Shown piece by piece: positions 1 to 6,925 of a DNA stretch of 8,273 nt. The stretch is from an uncultured Faecalibacterium sp. (GTDB lineage: Bacteria > Bacillota > Clostridia > Oscillospirales > Ruminococcaceae): NCBI GenBank assembly GCA_934553285.1, contig CAKTFD010000097.1, positions 1-8,273 of the forward strand. The letters run 5' to 3'. A program made the position numbers and the translations under genes. Every line of letters begins with the position of its first letter. Within the stretch, counting starts at the first letter, position 1. Below the pieces are notes generated by a model. The model made no database searches and was not told the DNA's origin. It saw nothing but the letters and a program-made list of their open reading frames with translations.

Positions 1-771
1 CAGAACGGCGGCATCCGGCACGATGAGGGAAACGATGATGGTGACCATGATGGGGAAGATGATCTTCTCGGTCTTGGAAACGGTGCGCAGCTGCTTCATG
101 ACCACCGAGCGTTCCTTGGAGGAGGTCAGCGCCTTCATGATAGGCGGTTGGATAACGGGAACCAGTGCCATGTAGCTGTAGGCTGCCACAGCGATACTGC
201 CCAGCAGCTCAGGTGCCAGACGGGAGGTAACGAAGATAGCCGTGGGGCCGTCGGCACCGCCGATGATGGCGATGGCAGCGGACTGCTTCTGGGTAAAGTC
301 CACCAGACCTGTAGCGGCCAGCAGGCGGGCACCCATGTAAGTACCAAAGATACCAAACTGTGCGGCAGCGCCCAGCAGCAGGCTCTTGGGGTTGGAGATC
401 AGCGGAGCAAAGTCGGTCATGGTGCCGATGCCCAGGAAGATCAGCGGCGGGTAGATACCCAGCTTAACGCCCATGTACAGCATATCTGCCAGACCGCCGT
501 TGTTCAGGATCTCGACCCACATGGGGTGCTCCAGACCATCGCCGACAAAATACTGCATATGGATGATGCCGCTGCCGGGGAGGTTGGCCAGGATCATGCC
601 AAAGGCCATGGGCAGCAGGATCAGGGGTTCAAACTCCTTGACGATGGCGAGGTACAGCAAAAAGCAGCCCACGCAGATCATCACGGCGTACAGCCAGCCG
701 CCGGGCTGGCCAAACTGTGCAAAGCCGGAACTTTGGAAAATACCGACCAGAGTATCAATAAACTGTGTCAT
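1..771 (-). CDS. oadB: Sodium-translocating decarboxylase beta subunit (OadB/GcdB/MmdB family), partial
   Basis: Membrane subunit of a biotin-dependent decarboxylase sodium pump. It couples removal of CO2 from carboxybiotin to Na+ export across the cytoplasmic membrane. The 257 residues seen are the N-terminal part; the family is usually about 375-430 residues, so the C-terminal helices and the second Na+ site lie beyond the left edge. Diagnostic stretches are GGADGPTAIF (residues 171-180, with D174 matching the essential membrane aspartate of the family), ELLGSIAVAAYSYMALVP (188-205) and IQPPIMKALT (207-216). Hydrophobic segments alternate with short polar loops, as in a multi-pass protein. 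The ATG at 771 has AGGAGGAA just upstream and lies 15 bases after the oadG stop, so the two are one operon. The substrate (oxaloacetate, methylmalonyl-CoA or glutaconyl-CoA) cannot be told from the beta subunit. The symbol is the generic family name. Confidence 0.93.
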   Translation of the reverse strand, partial: MTQFIDTLVGIFQSSGFAQFGQPGGWLYAVMICVGCFLLYLAIVKEFEPLILLPMAFGMILANLPGSGIIHMQYFVGDGLEHPMWVEILNNGGLADMLYMGVKLGIYPPLIFLGIGTMTDFAPLISNPKSLLLGAAAQFGIFGTYMGARLLAATGLVDFTQKQSAAIAIIGGADGPTAIFVTSRLAPELLGSIAVAAYSYMALVPVIQPPIMKALTSSKERSVVMKQLRTVSKTEKIIFPIMVTIIVSLIVPDAAVL

Positions 772-786
772 GTTCTTCCTCCTGTG

Positions 787-1143
787 TTAAAACGGGGCCG
801 TGGTATCATTCACACCGGCTTTGCCCCAGCCATTTTTCCCGCGGCGCACTGCCTTGAGGGTATACTTGCCGTTGCCCATTGCGTGGATCGCAGCCATAAT
901 GGCGGCCACCACTTCGCCGGGGATGCCTTCCTCTACCTGGGGAGCCGGCGCAGCGGATTGCACCGGAGCAGCGGCGGGCTTTGCGGCAGGTGCCTGCGCA
1001 GCAGCCTTGGCAGCCTTTTTGCTGGCATTCATCGCGTCGAAGATCTTGCCCTCCAGCGTGATGATCGCCATCAGCAGCACGAGGATCAGGAACACCAGTA
1101 CGATGCCCGTAATGGTAACGACTACATCGAAACCTAAATCCAT
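787..1143 (-). CDS. oadG: Sodium pump decarboxylase gamma subunit (OadG family)
   Basis: Small 118-residue membrane anchor that in this family holds the soluble carboxyltransferase/biotin part against the beta subunit. It has one N-terminal membrane helix (about residues 8-30, rich in V, I, L), a charged turn, an Ala/Pro/Lys linker (about 41-70) and a conserved C-terminal segment: EVVAAIMAAIHAM (77-89), then KYTLKAVRRGKNGWGKAG. There is no biotin MKM motif, so the biotin carrier must be a separate protein or part of the alpha subunit. The start is placed at the ATG at 1143 because AGGAGG lies eight bases upstream; an in-frame ATG at 1182 would add 13 residues but would bury this ribosome site inside the gene. 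It is the first gene of the unit, has its own strong promoter, and is followed 15 bases later by oadB. Alanine/proline linkers are typical of the family. Confidence 0.88.
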   Translation of the reverse strand: MDLGFDVVVTITGIVLVFLILVLLMAIITLEGKIFDAMNASKKAAKAAAQAPAAKPAAAPVQSAAPAPQVEEGIPGEVVAAIMAAIHAMGNGKYTLKAVRRGKNGWGKAGVNDTTAPF

Positions 1144-1213
1144 GGTTTTTCCTCCTGTTCGTTTGGATACTGCGCCCGACACAAGATCGTTAGCAGAAAA
1201 TCAATTTGGGTAT

Positions 1214-1242
1214 AGTATACCGTATTTTGCCATTCATTTCAA
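1214..1242 (-). promoter_or_regulatory. Sigma-A type promoter of oadGB
   Basis: On the minus strand TTGAAA (1242-1237) and TATACT (1219-1214) are separated by exactly 17 bases, a near-consensus vegetative promoter. The expected start near 1207 gives a leader of about 64 bases before oadG, with AGGAGG near its end. A six-pair AT-only inverted repeat (1244-1249 with 1255-1260) sits just upstream of the -35 box and may act as an UP-like A/T tract. mreB has no convincing terminator before this promoter, so some oadGB message may also come from readthrough. Confidence 0.75.
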
Positions 1243-1304
1243 CAAAAATAGACAATTTTTCTTTTTGCCGCTTTGTGATATGGCATGGACAAAACGTACC
1301 GGCA

Positions 1305-2330
1305 TCAGCGATGGCCGATCCGCGGTGTAGCGTCCGTAAAGCCGGTTTCCAGCTTATCACCGATGGAAAGGCTCTGTGCGGTGCCCAGTGCAACGCAGTT
1401 TACCGGGTCCGGCGAAACGGTTACCTCCACCTTCAGCTCCTGGCTCAGGTACTCGGTCAGGCCGTGCAGCTGGGCACCGCCGCCGGTCAGCATAACGCCG
1501 TTGCGGTAGATATCGCCTGCCAGCTCCGGCGGGGTCTTTTCCAGCACCTGATGGGCAGCGGTGCCGATCTGCTCGCTGAGCATCATCACCGGCTCGTACA
1601 GGTCATCCGTAGAAACGGTCACGCGCACCGGCAGTCCGGTAAGCAGGCTGCGGCCCTTGATCTCCATCGTTTCGTGGAAATCCGCCTTCTGGGGGCAGCA
1701 GGCAACATGCTTTTTCAGTTCCTCGGCGGTGCGCTGGCCGATGGCGATGCTGTATTTGTTGCGCACATGCTTGAGGATCTCCTCATCGTAGTGGTTGCCG
1801 GCCACCCGCACGCTGGTCGCCTTGACCTTGCCGCCCAGGCTCAGCACGGCGATGTCGGTGGTGCCGCCGCCGATATCGATGATCATGCGGCCATCCGGCT
1901 GGGTGATGTCGATGCCGGAGCCAAGGGCTGCGGCGATCGGCTCATCGATCAGGTACACCTGCCTGGCTCCGGCAGCCACCACGGCCTCCACTACGGCATC
2001 GCTCTCAATGCCGGTAATGGCGGCGGGCACGCACACTGCCACCCGGGGCTTGACCATATGGGAGCTGTACACCTGCTTGACAAAGCGGCAGATCAGCTCG
2101 CGGGTCATGGTGTGGTCGCTGATGACGCCATCCTTCAGCGGGAAGATGGCGGAAATGTAGTTGGGCGTACGGCCCACCATGGCCAAGGCCTTGTCGCCGG
2201 CCTCCAGCACGGTGTTCTTACGGGTGTCCATTGCCACAACGCTGGGCTGGTTGAGCACTACGCCCTTGCCCTCCTGCGCAATGATGATGGTGGTGGTACC
2301 AAGATCGATACCGATATCGTTCTGAGCCAT
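1305..2330 (-). CDS. mreB: Rod shape-determining actin homologue, MreB/Mbl family
   Basis: Bacterial actin of 341 residues, the normal MreB length. It is expected to form membrane-bound filaments that guide the elongation cell-wall machinery. Visible motifs: phosphate-1 loop DIGIDLGTTT (5-14), the segment GKGVVLNQPSVVAM (21-34), connect motif VCVPAAITGIESDAV (99-113), LIDEPIAAALGSG (127-139) holding the catalytic Glu130, phosphate-2 loop IDIGGGTTDIAVLSLGG (151-167), the helix IGQRTAEELK (197-206), GRSLLTGLP (226-234), and the adenosine loop MLTGGGAQLHGL (280-291) followed by DPVNCVALGT. The phosphate-1 loop reads GTTT instead of the usual GTANT, so this may be a divergent paralogue (Mbl/MreBH-like). 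The ATG at 2330 has GAGGAA five bases upstream; longer in-frame starts would run through the promoter and into recD2. No mreC, mreD or min genes are adjacent. Symbol given at family level. Confidence 0.92.
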   Translation of the reverse strand: MAQNDIGIDLGTTTIIIAQEGKGVVLNQPSVVAMDTRKNTVLEAGDKALAMVGRTPNYISAIFPLKDGVISDHTMTRELICRFVKQVYSSHMVKPRVAVCVPAAITGIESDAVVEAVVAAGARQVYLIDEPIAAALGSGIDITQPDGRMIIDIGGGTTDIAVLSLGGKVKATSVRVAGNHYDEEILKHVRNKYSIAIGQRTAEELKKHVACCPQKADFHETMEIKGRSLLTGLPVRVTVSTDDLYEPVMMLSEQIGTAAHQVLEKTPPELAGDIYRNGVMLTGGGAQLHGLTEYLSQELKVEVTVSPDPVNCVALGTAQSLSIGDKLETGFTDATPRIGHR

Positions 2331-2375
2331 AATTCCTCGGATCCTTTCTCTGCGTTCCTCTATCTGTATGGGATG

Positions 2376-2390
2376 CCCGTTCCTTACGGG
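2376..2390 (-). other. Small hairpin in the mreB leader
   Basis: CCCGT and ACGGG form a perfect five-pair stem with a five-base loop in the untranslated leader of mreB. No T-tract follows it in the direction of mreB transcription, so it is not a terminator. It may simply stabilise the 5' end of the message. A stem of this size can occur by chance. Confidence 0.3.
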
Positions 2391-2405
2391 TAAAAAACAA
2401 ATACC

Positions 2406-2434
2406 ATTATAGTATAACATAGCGGTGGCAAAAA
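2406..2434 (-). promoter_or_regulatory. Promoter of mreB
   Basis: Minus-strand TATAAT (2411-2406) is a perfect -10 box. At 17 bases upstream lies TTTTTG (2434-2429), a weak -35. The expected start near 2399 gives a leader of about 69 bases. The -35 region is buried in one arm of a 28-base palindrome, which suggests regulated rather than purely constitutive expression. The -10 call is firm and the -35 call is tentative. Confidence 0.6.
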
Positions 2435-2452
2435 GTATACAAGTTTTGCCAC
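2425..2452. repeat. Perfect 9-bp inverted repeat over the mreB -35 region (candidate operator)
   Basis: GTGGCAAAA (2425-2433) and TTTTGCCAC (2444-2452) are perfect inverse complements around a ten-base centre that itself contains the palindrome GTATAC. The element lies between the recD2 stop and the mreB -10 box and overlaps the likely -35. No T-tract follows the stem on the minus strand, so a recD2 terminator is a poor explanation. A dimeric repressor or activator site is the better reading, but the protein is unknown. Confidence 0.5.
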
Positions 2453-2479
2453 GGTTGTGCACAGCGGGTGCCCCGTTTT

Positions 2480-4714
2480 TCAGGGGGCGTCCGCTTGTGC
2501 CTGCAGCTGTTCGGGCGGCTGTCCCTCCTGCAGCAGAGCGCACAAACCGCTGTAGCGCAGGTTCTGGCGGATATTGCCCATCATGCTGTTTACCACATCC
2601 CTGCGCCCTGCCACGATGCACAGCCTGCGGGCGCGGGTAACGCCGGTATAGAACAGGTTGCGGTAGCATAGCCTTGGCGGCACCTGTGCCACCGGCAGGA
2701 TCACCGCCGGAAACTCGCTGCCCTGGCTTTTATGCACCGTGATGGCGTAGGCGATCTCCAGCTCGTTCAGGTTCTCTGCCGGGTAGAGCAGCCGCCGGTC
2801 GTCCATGCGCACCACCATGGAGCGCTCCCGTACATTGATGCTCTCCACGATGCCGATATCGCCGTTGTAGGCCCCCACGCCCTGTTCCCCGCCGATCCGG
2901 TTCCAGACGATCTCGTAGTTATTGCGCACCTGCATCACCTTATCCCCTACCCGGAACACCCGGGCAGCGCTTTGCAGCTGGGGCTTGTCCTTTTGGGGCG
3001 GGTTGAGCAGCGCCTGCAGTTCCACGTTCAGTGCCTGGGTGCCGGTAGGGCCGAGTTTTGTGGGGCAGAGTACCTGGATATCCCGGATGGGGTCAAAGCC
3101 GTAGCTCCGGGGCAGCCGGGTGGTCACAAGGTCGCACACCAGCTGACGGGCCGCCTCGCCATCCGTTTCCAGAAAGAAAAAGTCATCGGTCTTGCCGCCC
3201 TTTTGCAGCGGCTCGCCGGAGATGATATGGTGGGCGTTTTCCACAATGAGGCTGCGCTTTGCCTGCCGGAAGATCTCGTTCAGGCATACAGTAGGTACGC
3301 AGCCGGAGCGGATGACCTCGCTCAGAATGTTGCCCGCCCCCACGCTGGGCAGCTGATCGGCATCGCCTACCATAATAATACGGCAGGTGTAACGCAGCGC
3401 TGCGATGAGCGCCTGGAACAGTTTTACGTCCACCATGCTCATCTCGTCCAGGATGACCACATCGCATTTGAGCAGGTTTTTATCGTTATGGATAAAGCTG
3501 ACCACGCCGCCGGTATAGTCCACCTCCAGCAGGCGGTGGATGGTGCTGGCCTTGCGGCCGGTCAGCTCGCTGAGCCGCTTGGCGGCACGGCCGGTGGGGG
3601 CGCACAGGGCCACCCGCTCGGCCTGGTTTTCCAGCAGCTGCAAAATGGCGTTGACGGTGGTGGTCTTACCGGTACCGGGGCCGCCGGTGAGCACCAGACA
3701 GTTCTCGGTCATGGCCTTGCGGATAGCCTCCTTTTGCAGGGGGGCGTAGGCAAAGCCCTGGGTCAGCTCCAGTATCTGGATATTCTTATCCAGCTCCCGG
3801 ACGGTGTTCTTGCCGCGCTTTGCCAGCAGATCCAGCCGGTCGGCAATGGCCTGCTCTGCGGCCAGCAGATCCGGCAGATAGATGTAGGGCACGGCATCGA
3901 ACATCTTTACGCACAGTTCCTCGTTCTCGATGCATCTGTCCAGTGCACGCGCCAGCTTTTCCGGCGGCTGGTGGATAAAGTTGGATGCGGTGGCCAGCAG
4001 CTGCGCCCGGGGCAGGCAGGTATGGCCATTGCCCGCATTATGGCGCAACGTGCGCAGCAGGGCAGCTTCCAGCCGCTGGGCACAGTCCCCTTCCATATGG
4101 TAATACTGGGCGATGCTGTCCGCATGGCGGAAGTCCAGCTGCAGCGGCTCCCCGCAAAGCAGATACGGGTTGGAGGCGATGGCCTGCATGGCCCCCACAC
4201 CAAAGGAGCGGAACACCTCCATGGCCTTGCGGGGGCTGATCTCGAACTGCGCCAGATAAGCGATAAGCTCCCGCATCCCGAACATCCGCTTGAACTCCTG
4301 CTGGATGCGGTCGGCCTTATCCGCCGAGATGCCGGGGATCTGGGTCAGCCGGGCGGGGTCGTTGGCGATGACCTCCAGTGCCTCGGCACCAAACATATCA
4401 ATGATCTTATCCGCAGTTTTTGCCCCGATATACGGCAGGGAGCGGCTGGCCAGAAAGGCATATACCGCCTCCAGATCCTTGGGCATATCGGTTTCGCACT
4501 CCTGCGCGTGGAACTGGCGGCCATAGGTAGCGTGGTTCTCGTACCGGCCGCGGCAGATAACGCTCTCGCCTGCATGCAGCTCGCCCACGATGCCGCACAC
4601 CACCGTGAGCACACCGCCGCCCGAGATCTCGAACACCACGTAGCCGTTATCTGTATTTTCGTAGATGATATCCTCCACGACGCCCTCGATCTGTTCCAGC
4701 TGCTGTTCGTCCAC
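2480..4714 (-). CDS. recD2: RecD2-type ATP-dependent DNA helicase (RecD-like, superfamily 1B)
   Basis: 5'-3' DNA helicase of the RecD2 group found in bacteria, used outside RecBCD in replication-linked repair. It has 744 residues, a normal size. Order of parts: N-terminal OB-like segment GVVEDIIYENTDNGYVVFEI (about 11-30), tandem helix-hairpin-helix region with LPYIGAKTADKI and IPGISADKADRI (about 93-136), Q-motif Gln327, Walker A GGPGTGKTTT (344-353), Walker B VVILDEMSMVD (419-429), motif III GDADQLPSVGAGN (450-462), motif V ITVHKSQGSEF (658-668) and motif VI YTGVTRARR (689-697). All catalytic motifs look intact. Start: a GTG at 4735 would add seven residues but lies only a few bases after the predicted transcription start and has no ribosome site. 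The GTG at 4714 has AGGAGG eight bases upstream, so it is preferred. Transcribed divergently from ndpA. Confidence 0.95.
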   Translation of the reverse strand: MDEQQLEQIEGVVEDIIYENTDNGYVVFEISGGGVLTVVCGIVGELHAGESVICRGRYENHATYGRQFHAQECETDMPKDLEAVYAFLASRSLPYIGAKTADKIIDMFGAEALEVIANDPARLTQIPGISADKADRIQQEFKRMFGMRELIAYLAQFEISPRKAMEVFRSFGVGAMQAIASNPYLLCGEPLQLDFRHADSIAQYYHMEGDCAQRLEAALLRTLRHNAGNGHTCLPRAQLLATASNFIHQPPEKLARALDRCIENEELCVKMFDAVPYIYLPDLLAAEQAIADRLDLLAKRGKNTVRELDKNIQILELTQGFAYAPLQKEAIRKAMTENCLVLTGGPGTGKTTTVNAILQLLENQAERVALCAPTGRAAKRLSELTGRKASTIHRLLEVDYTGGVVSFIHNDKNLLKCDVVILDEMSMVDVKLFQALIAALRYTCRIIMVGDADQLPSVGAGNILSEVIRSGCVPTVCLNEIFRQAKRSLIVENAHHIISGEPLQKGGKTDDFFFLETDGEAARQLVCDLVTTRLPRSYGFDPIRDIQVLCPTKLGPTGTQALNVELQALLNPPQKDKPQLQSAARVFRVGDKVMQVRNNYEIVWNRIGGEQGVGAYNGDIGIVESINVRERSMVVRMDDRRLLYPAENLNELEIAYAITVHKSQGSEFPAVILPVAQVPPRLCYRNLFYTGVTRARRLCIVAGRRDVVNSMMGNIRQNLRYSGLCALLQEGQPPEQLQAQADAP

Positions 4715-4722
4715 CAGCTCCA

Positions 4723-4728
4723 CCTCCT
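4723..4728 (-). promoter_or_regulatory. Ribosome binding site that fixes the recD2 start
   Basis: Minus-strand AGGAGG, within AAAGGAGGTG, stands eight bases before the GTG at 4714. It is the only good Shine-Dalgarno near the gene's 5' end. It lies inside the longer alternative frame that begins with GTG at 4735, which argues against that upstream start. Confidence 0.75.
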
Positions 4729-4745
4729 TTTGCACAGATATTATA

Positions 4746-4774
4746 AGTATAGCCCTTTTGGCGGGATTTGTAAA
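4746..4774 (-). promoter_or_regulatory. Promoter of recD2
   Basis: Minus-strand TTTACA (4774-4769) and TATACT (4751-4746) are 17 bases apart. A second -10-like TATAAT (4745-4740) follows directly. The expected start around 4739 leaves a leader of only about 25 bases before the GTG at 4714. Confidence 0.65.
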
Positions 4775-4783
4775 TTACTGAAT

Positions 4784-4829
4784 CCGGAAAGTGCAAGAAA
4801 GGCGCTGTATGGCTCTCGCCTTTTTCCGG
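4784..4829. repeat. Interrupted inverted repeat between divergent recD2 and ndpA promoters
   Basis: CCGGAAA (4784-4790) matches TTTCCGG (4823-4829), and inside it AAAGGCG (4798-4804) matches CGCCTTT (4817-4823), around a 12-base loop. Together the right side, 13 bases of CGCCTTTTTCCGG, can pair with the left side apart from a bulge of about eight bases. It sits upstream of both promoters and so is in neither message as drawn. It could be a shared operator, an insulating terminator, or a chance structure. Confidence 0.4.
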
Positions 4830-4835
4830 TGGTTG

Positions 4836-4844
4836 TGCTATACT
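4836..4844 (+). promoter_or_regulatory. Extended -10 promoter of the ndpA-family gene
   Basis: TGCTATACT carries an extended -10 (TG, one base, TATACT). No good -35 is seen 17 bases upstream, which an extended -10 can tolerate. The start would fall near 4851, inside GGCG-CAAA-CGCC (4846-4857), a small inverted repeat. The leader is about 35 bases and contains GAGGAG (4875-4880), five bases before the ATG. Confidence 0.5.
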
Positions 4845-4885
4845 TGGCGCAAACGCCATATACGATCACGAAATGAGGAGCAACA

Positions 4886-5875
4886 ATGGAGATCATCATT
4901 CATCAGGCCATCCTGCATGTCCTGGACACCACGATGGACGCGCCCGTACTCAGCGGCGGTACCATGGAACTGACCGCTGAAAAGACCGCCTACCTGCAGA
5001 ACCATATTGAAAAACTGCTGGCCAGCGATGATATCCGCCAGTGCCGCCCGCTGCCGGATTCCGCTTTTAAAAATGAGCTGGAGCACAACCAGGACTTTGT
5101 GGATCTGTCCTGCCGGATCGCGGGGGTGCTGTTCGATTACATGCACGCCCACACCACCATCCCCGGTGCCGACCTTGCTGTGGTGGATTTTACCCGGGAC
5201 GGCGCGCCCTGGCTGGGCATTTTGAAGCTGAACTATAAAAACGGTTACACCCACTACACCGAGAACGTGGAGGGTGCCCCGGTAAACTCCATCATCCAGC
5301 AGCGTGCCTGCCTGCCCACCCAGAGCGGCAAGGTGGAAGAGGGTGCTCTGGTAGACCTGACCGATTACTCCATGCGTCTGCTGGAAAAGAAGTATGATAT
5401 CGACGGGCACAAGGAGTTCTATCTGTCCACCGTGGTGTTCCAGTACACCACCGCACAGCCGGAAAAGAAAAAGCTGCAGGCCATCCAGGAAGCCGCTGTG
5501 CAGGCCGTGCAGGAGAACTACGCCGAAACGCCCCATGTGGAAGCACAGGTAGCCATGATGATCGCCAGCCAGGCGGCAGACAACGACAACCAGGTGTCCA
5601 TCCAGCAGGTGCGCCAGCAGCTGGAGGAGGAATATCCGCTGGCCGCAGTGCCCTTTGATGATTATGTGGAAAAAAGCGATGTTCTCGACCACGCGGAGCA
5701 GCCTGTAACAGTGACCCCGGCGCGTATCCGCCGCATGGAGAGCCGCAGCCTGCGCACCGCCAACGGCATCGAGGTAAAGATCCCCACCGAGCTGCTGAAC
5801 GCCGAATCCGAGGTGGAGTTCCTCCATGCGGACGATGGCAGCATCTCTCTGCTGATCAAAAATGTCATTTTATAA
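4886..5875 (+). CDS. Nucleoid-associated protein, NdpA/YejK (37 kDa) family
   Basis: 329-residue soluble protein resembling the NdpA/YejK nucleoid-associated family (about 335 residues in the E. coli member). That protein is found with the nucleoid, and its exact molecular role is not well defined. Recognition rests on the N-terminal pattern IIIHQAILHVLD (3-14), the mid-protein FKNELEHNQDFVDLSCRIAGVLFDYM (about 61-86, acidic and helical), the strand pairs LAVVDFTRDGAPWLGILKLNY (97-117), and the C-terminal ending in an EVEFLHADDGSISLLIKNV-like strand segment. No signal peptide or membrane helix is present. Residues 190-250 are rich in Gln and Glu and probably helical. The ATG at 4886 has GAGGAG upstream and a promoter about 40 bases before it. 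The gene is divergent from recD2 and is closed by an intrinsic terminator, so it is probably transcribed alone. It is more divergent than the enterobacterial type. Confidence 0.8.
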   Translation: MEIIIHQAILHVLDTTMDAPVLSGGTMELTAEKTAYLQNHIEKLLASDDIRQCRPLPDSAFKNELEHNQDFVDLSCRIAGVLFDYMHAHTTIPGADLAVVDFTRDGAPWLGILKLNYKNGYTHYTENVEGAPVNSIIQQRACLPTQSGKVEEGALVDLTDYSMRLLEKKYDIDGHKEFYLSTVVFQYTTAQPEKKKLQAIQEAAVQAVQENYAETPHVEAQVAMMIASQAADNDNQVSIQQVRQQLEEEYPLAAVPFDDYVEKSDVLDHAEQPVTVTPARIRRMESRSLRTANGIEVKIPTELLNAESEVEFLHADDGSISLLIKNVIL

Positions 5876-5897
5876 GCGTTTTTTGCAAAATCCTGCT

Positions 5898-5933
5898 AAA
5901 CCCTGCGTTTGCCCTTGTCAGATGCAGGGTTTT
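5898..5933 (+). terminator. Intrinsic terminator after the ndpA-family gene
   Basis: AAACCCTGC (5898-5906) and GCAGGGTTT (5924-5932) form a nine-pair stem with a 17-base loop, followed by a short T-run (TTTTG). It begins 22 bases after the stop codon. The loop is large and the T-run short, so termination may be partial. Confidence 0.65.
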
Positions 5934-5959
5934 GTGTTATACCTGTGTTGTATCTTTCG

Positions 5960-5968
5960 TGGTATACG
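5960..5968 (+). promoter_or_regulatory. Possible extended -10 promoter of the AEC permease gene
   Basis: TGGTATACG is an extended -10 lying after the preceding terminator and about 30 bases before the start codon. No clear -35 is seen. TATACC (5938-5943) and GGTATA (5961-5966) form a six-pair inverted repeat, 17 bases apart, that covers the box and could be an operator. Confidence 0.4.
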
Positions 5969-5998
5969 TACATTGGGTTTATCAGGAGGAATGGTTTT

Positions 5999-6925
5999 AT
6001 GGAACTGGCTCTTATCACTGCACAGCAGGTCGCGGTTTTGTTCCTGCTCATCGGCACCGGTATGCTGGCCGTCAAGACCGGCGTGCTCAAGCCGGAAAAC
6101 AAACAGGCGCTCTCCAACCTGCTGGTCTACATCATCGTGCCGGCCATGGTGGTAAACTCTTACCGCATGGAGTTCAGCGCCCAGATCCTGCGCAATCTGC
6201 TGGCCGCTTTTGGCATGAGCATTTTGTCCGTGCTGCTGGGCACCGCGATCACCCTGCTGCTCACAGCGCGTAAGGCCGGCAGCCGGATGCCCATTTTCCG
6301 GTTTGCGTGCATCTTTTCCAATGCAGCCTATATGGGCTTTCCGCTGATCTCGGCGCTGTTCGGTTCCGAGGGGCTGCTGTATGCCAGCGCCTACGTTACC
6401 GTGTTCAACATCCTGCTGTGGACACTGGGCTACGGCATCGTAAGCGGCGGCTCCAGTGTAAAAGAGGTAGCACGCAGCCTGGTGCGCACCCCGGTGCTGT
6501 ACGCCATCGTGGTGGGGCTTGCCATCTACCTGCTGCAGATCCCGCTGCCCACCCTGCTTACCCAGCCGCTGGAGCTGCTGGCCGGGGTGAACACCCCGCT
6601 GTCCATGCTCATCACCGGTATGCTGATCGCCGCCGGAGATGTGCGCAGCATCGTGACCGACAAACATATCTGGAAGCTCGCTGCGGTGCGCATGCTGCTG
6701 ATCCCGGCCGCTACGCTGGCGCTGTTCGGCCTGCTGGGTTTCCACGGCACTGCTGCCCAGGTAGTGGCTCTGCTGGAATGCTGCCCGGCGGCAGCCATCA
6801 CCTCGGTATTTGCGGTACAGTTCGGCCACGATGAGCATTTTGCCGCCGGCAGCGTGGTGCTGACCACCCTGCTCAGCATCATCACCCTGCCGCTGTGTGC
6901 CCTGACCATTACCATGGTGATGTAA
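5999..6925 (+). CDS. AEC (auxin efflux carrier) family permease
   Basis: 308-residue integral membrane protein of the bile/arsenite/riboflavin-transporter-like AEC family. Bacterial members move small organic acids such as malate or malonate, but the substrate cannot be read from sequence. About ten hydrophobic segments are visible, the first at about residues 8-24. Family marks are the early LLVYIIVPAMVV (41-52), the central FSNAAYMGFPLISALFG (106-122, matching the conserved N-x-x-x-x-G-x-P membrane motif), the short cytoplasmic loop at about 149-163, then NTPLSMLITGMLIA (198-211) and CCPAAAITSVFAVQFGHD (261-278) in the second half. This gives the two-bundle layout of the family. The ATG at 5999 has AGGAGG nine bases upstream; an ATG at 5991 is in another frame. 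No clear terminator follows. A link to the organic-acid decarboxylase at the left of the window is possible but only a guess. Confidence 0.9.
   Translation: MELALITAQQVAVLFLLIGTGMLAVKTGVLKPENKQALSNLLVYIIVPAMVVNSYRMEFSAQILRNLLAAFGMSILSVLLGTAITLLLTARKAGSRMPIFRFACIFSNAAYMGFPLISALFGSEGLLYASAYVTVFNILLWTLGYGIVSGGSSVKEVARSLVRTPVLYAIVVGLAIYLLQIPLPTLLTQPLELLAGVNTPLSMLITGMLIAAGDVRSIVTDKHIWKLAAVRMLLIPAATLALFGLLGFHGTAAQVVALLECCPAAAITSVFAVQFGHDEHFAAGSVVLTTLLSIITLPLCALTITMVM

Noticed and set aside
148..1137. 329-codon open frame on the plus strand across oadB and oadG
   Set aside because: It spans two real genes and their gap on the other strand and shows no domain; oadB and oadG have clear family motifs and ribosome sites.
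1244..1304. Terminator for mreB
   Set aside because: Only an AT-only six-pair stem and a weak GCCG/CGGC stem are present, and no T-run follows on the minus strand.
1206..2393. 395-codon open frame on the plus strand opposite mreB
   Set aside because: Shadow of the MreB gene; it starts inside the oadGB promoter region and has no recognisable motif.
2732..4876. 714-codon open frame on the plus strand opposite recD2
   Set aside because: It is antisense to a gene with every helicase motif, lacks a ribosome site and domains, and is His/Gln/Gly-rich as expected from reading GC-rich codons backwards.
4838..5827. 329-codon open frame on the minus strand opposite the ndpA-family gene
   Set aside because: Antisense shadow; composition dominated by His, Leu and Gly, and its 3' end overlaps the divergent promoter region.
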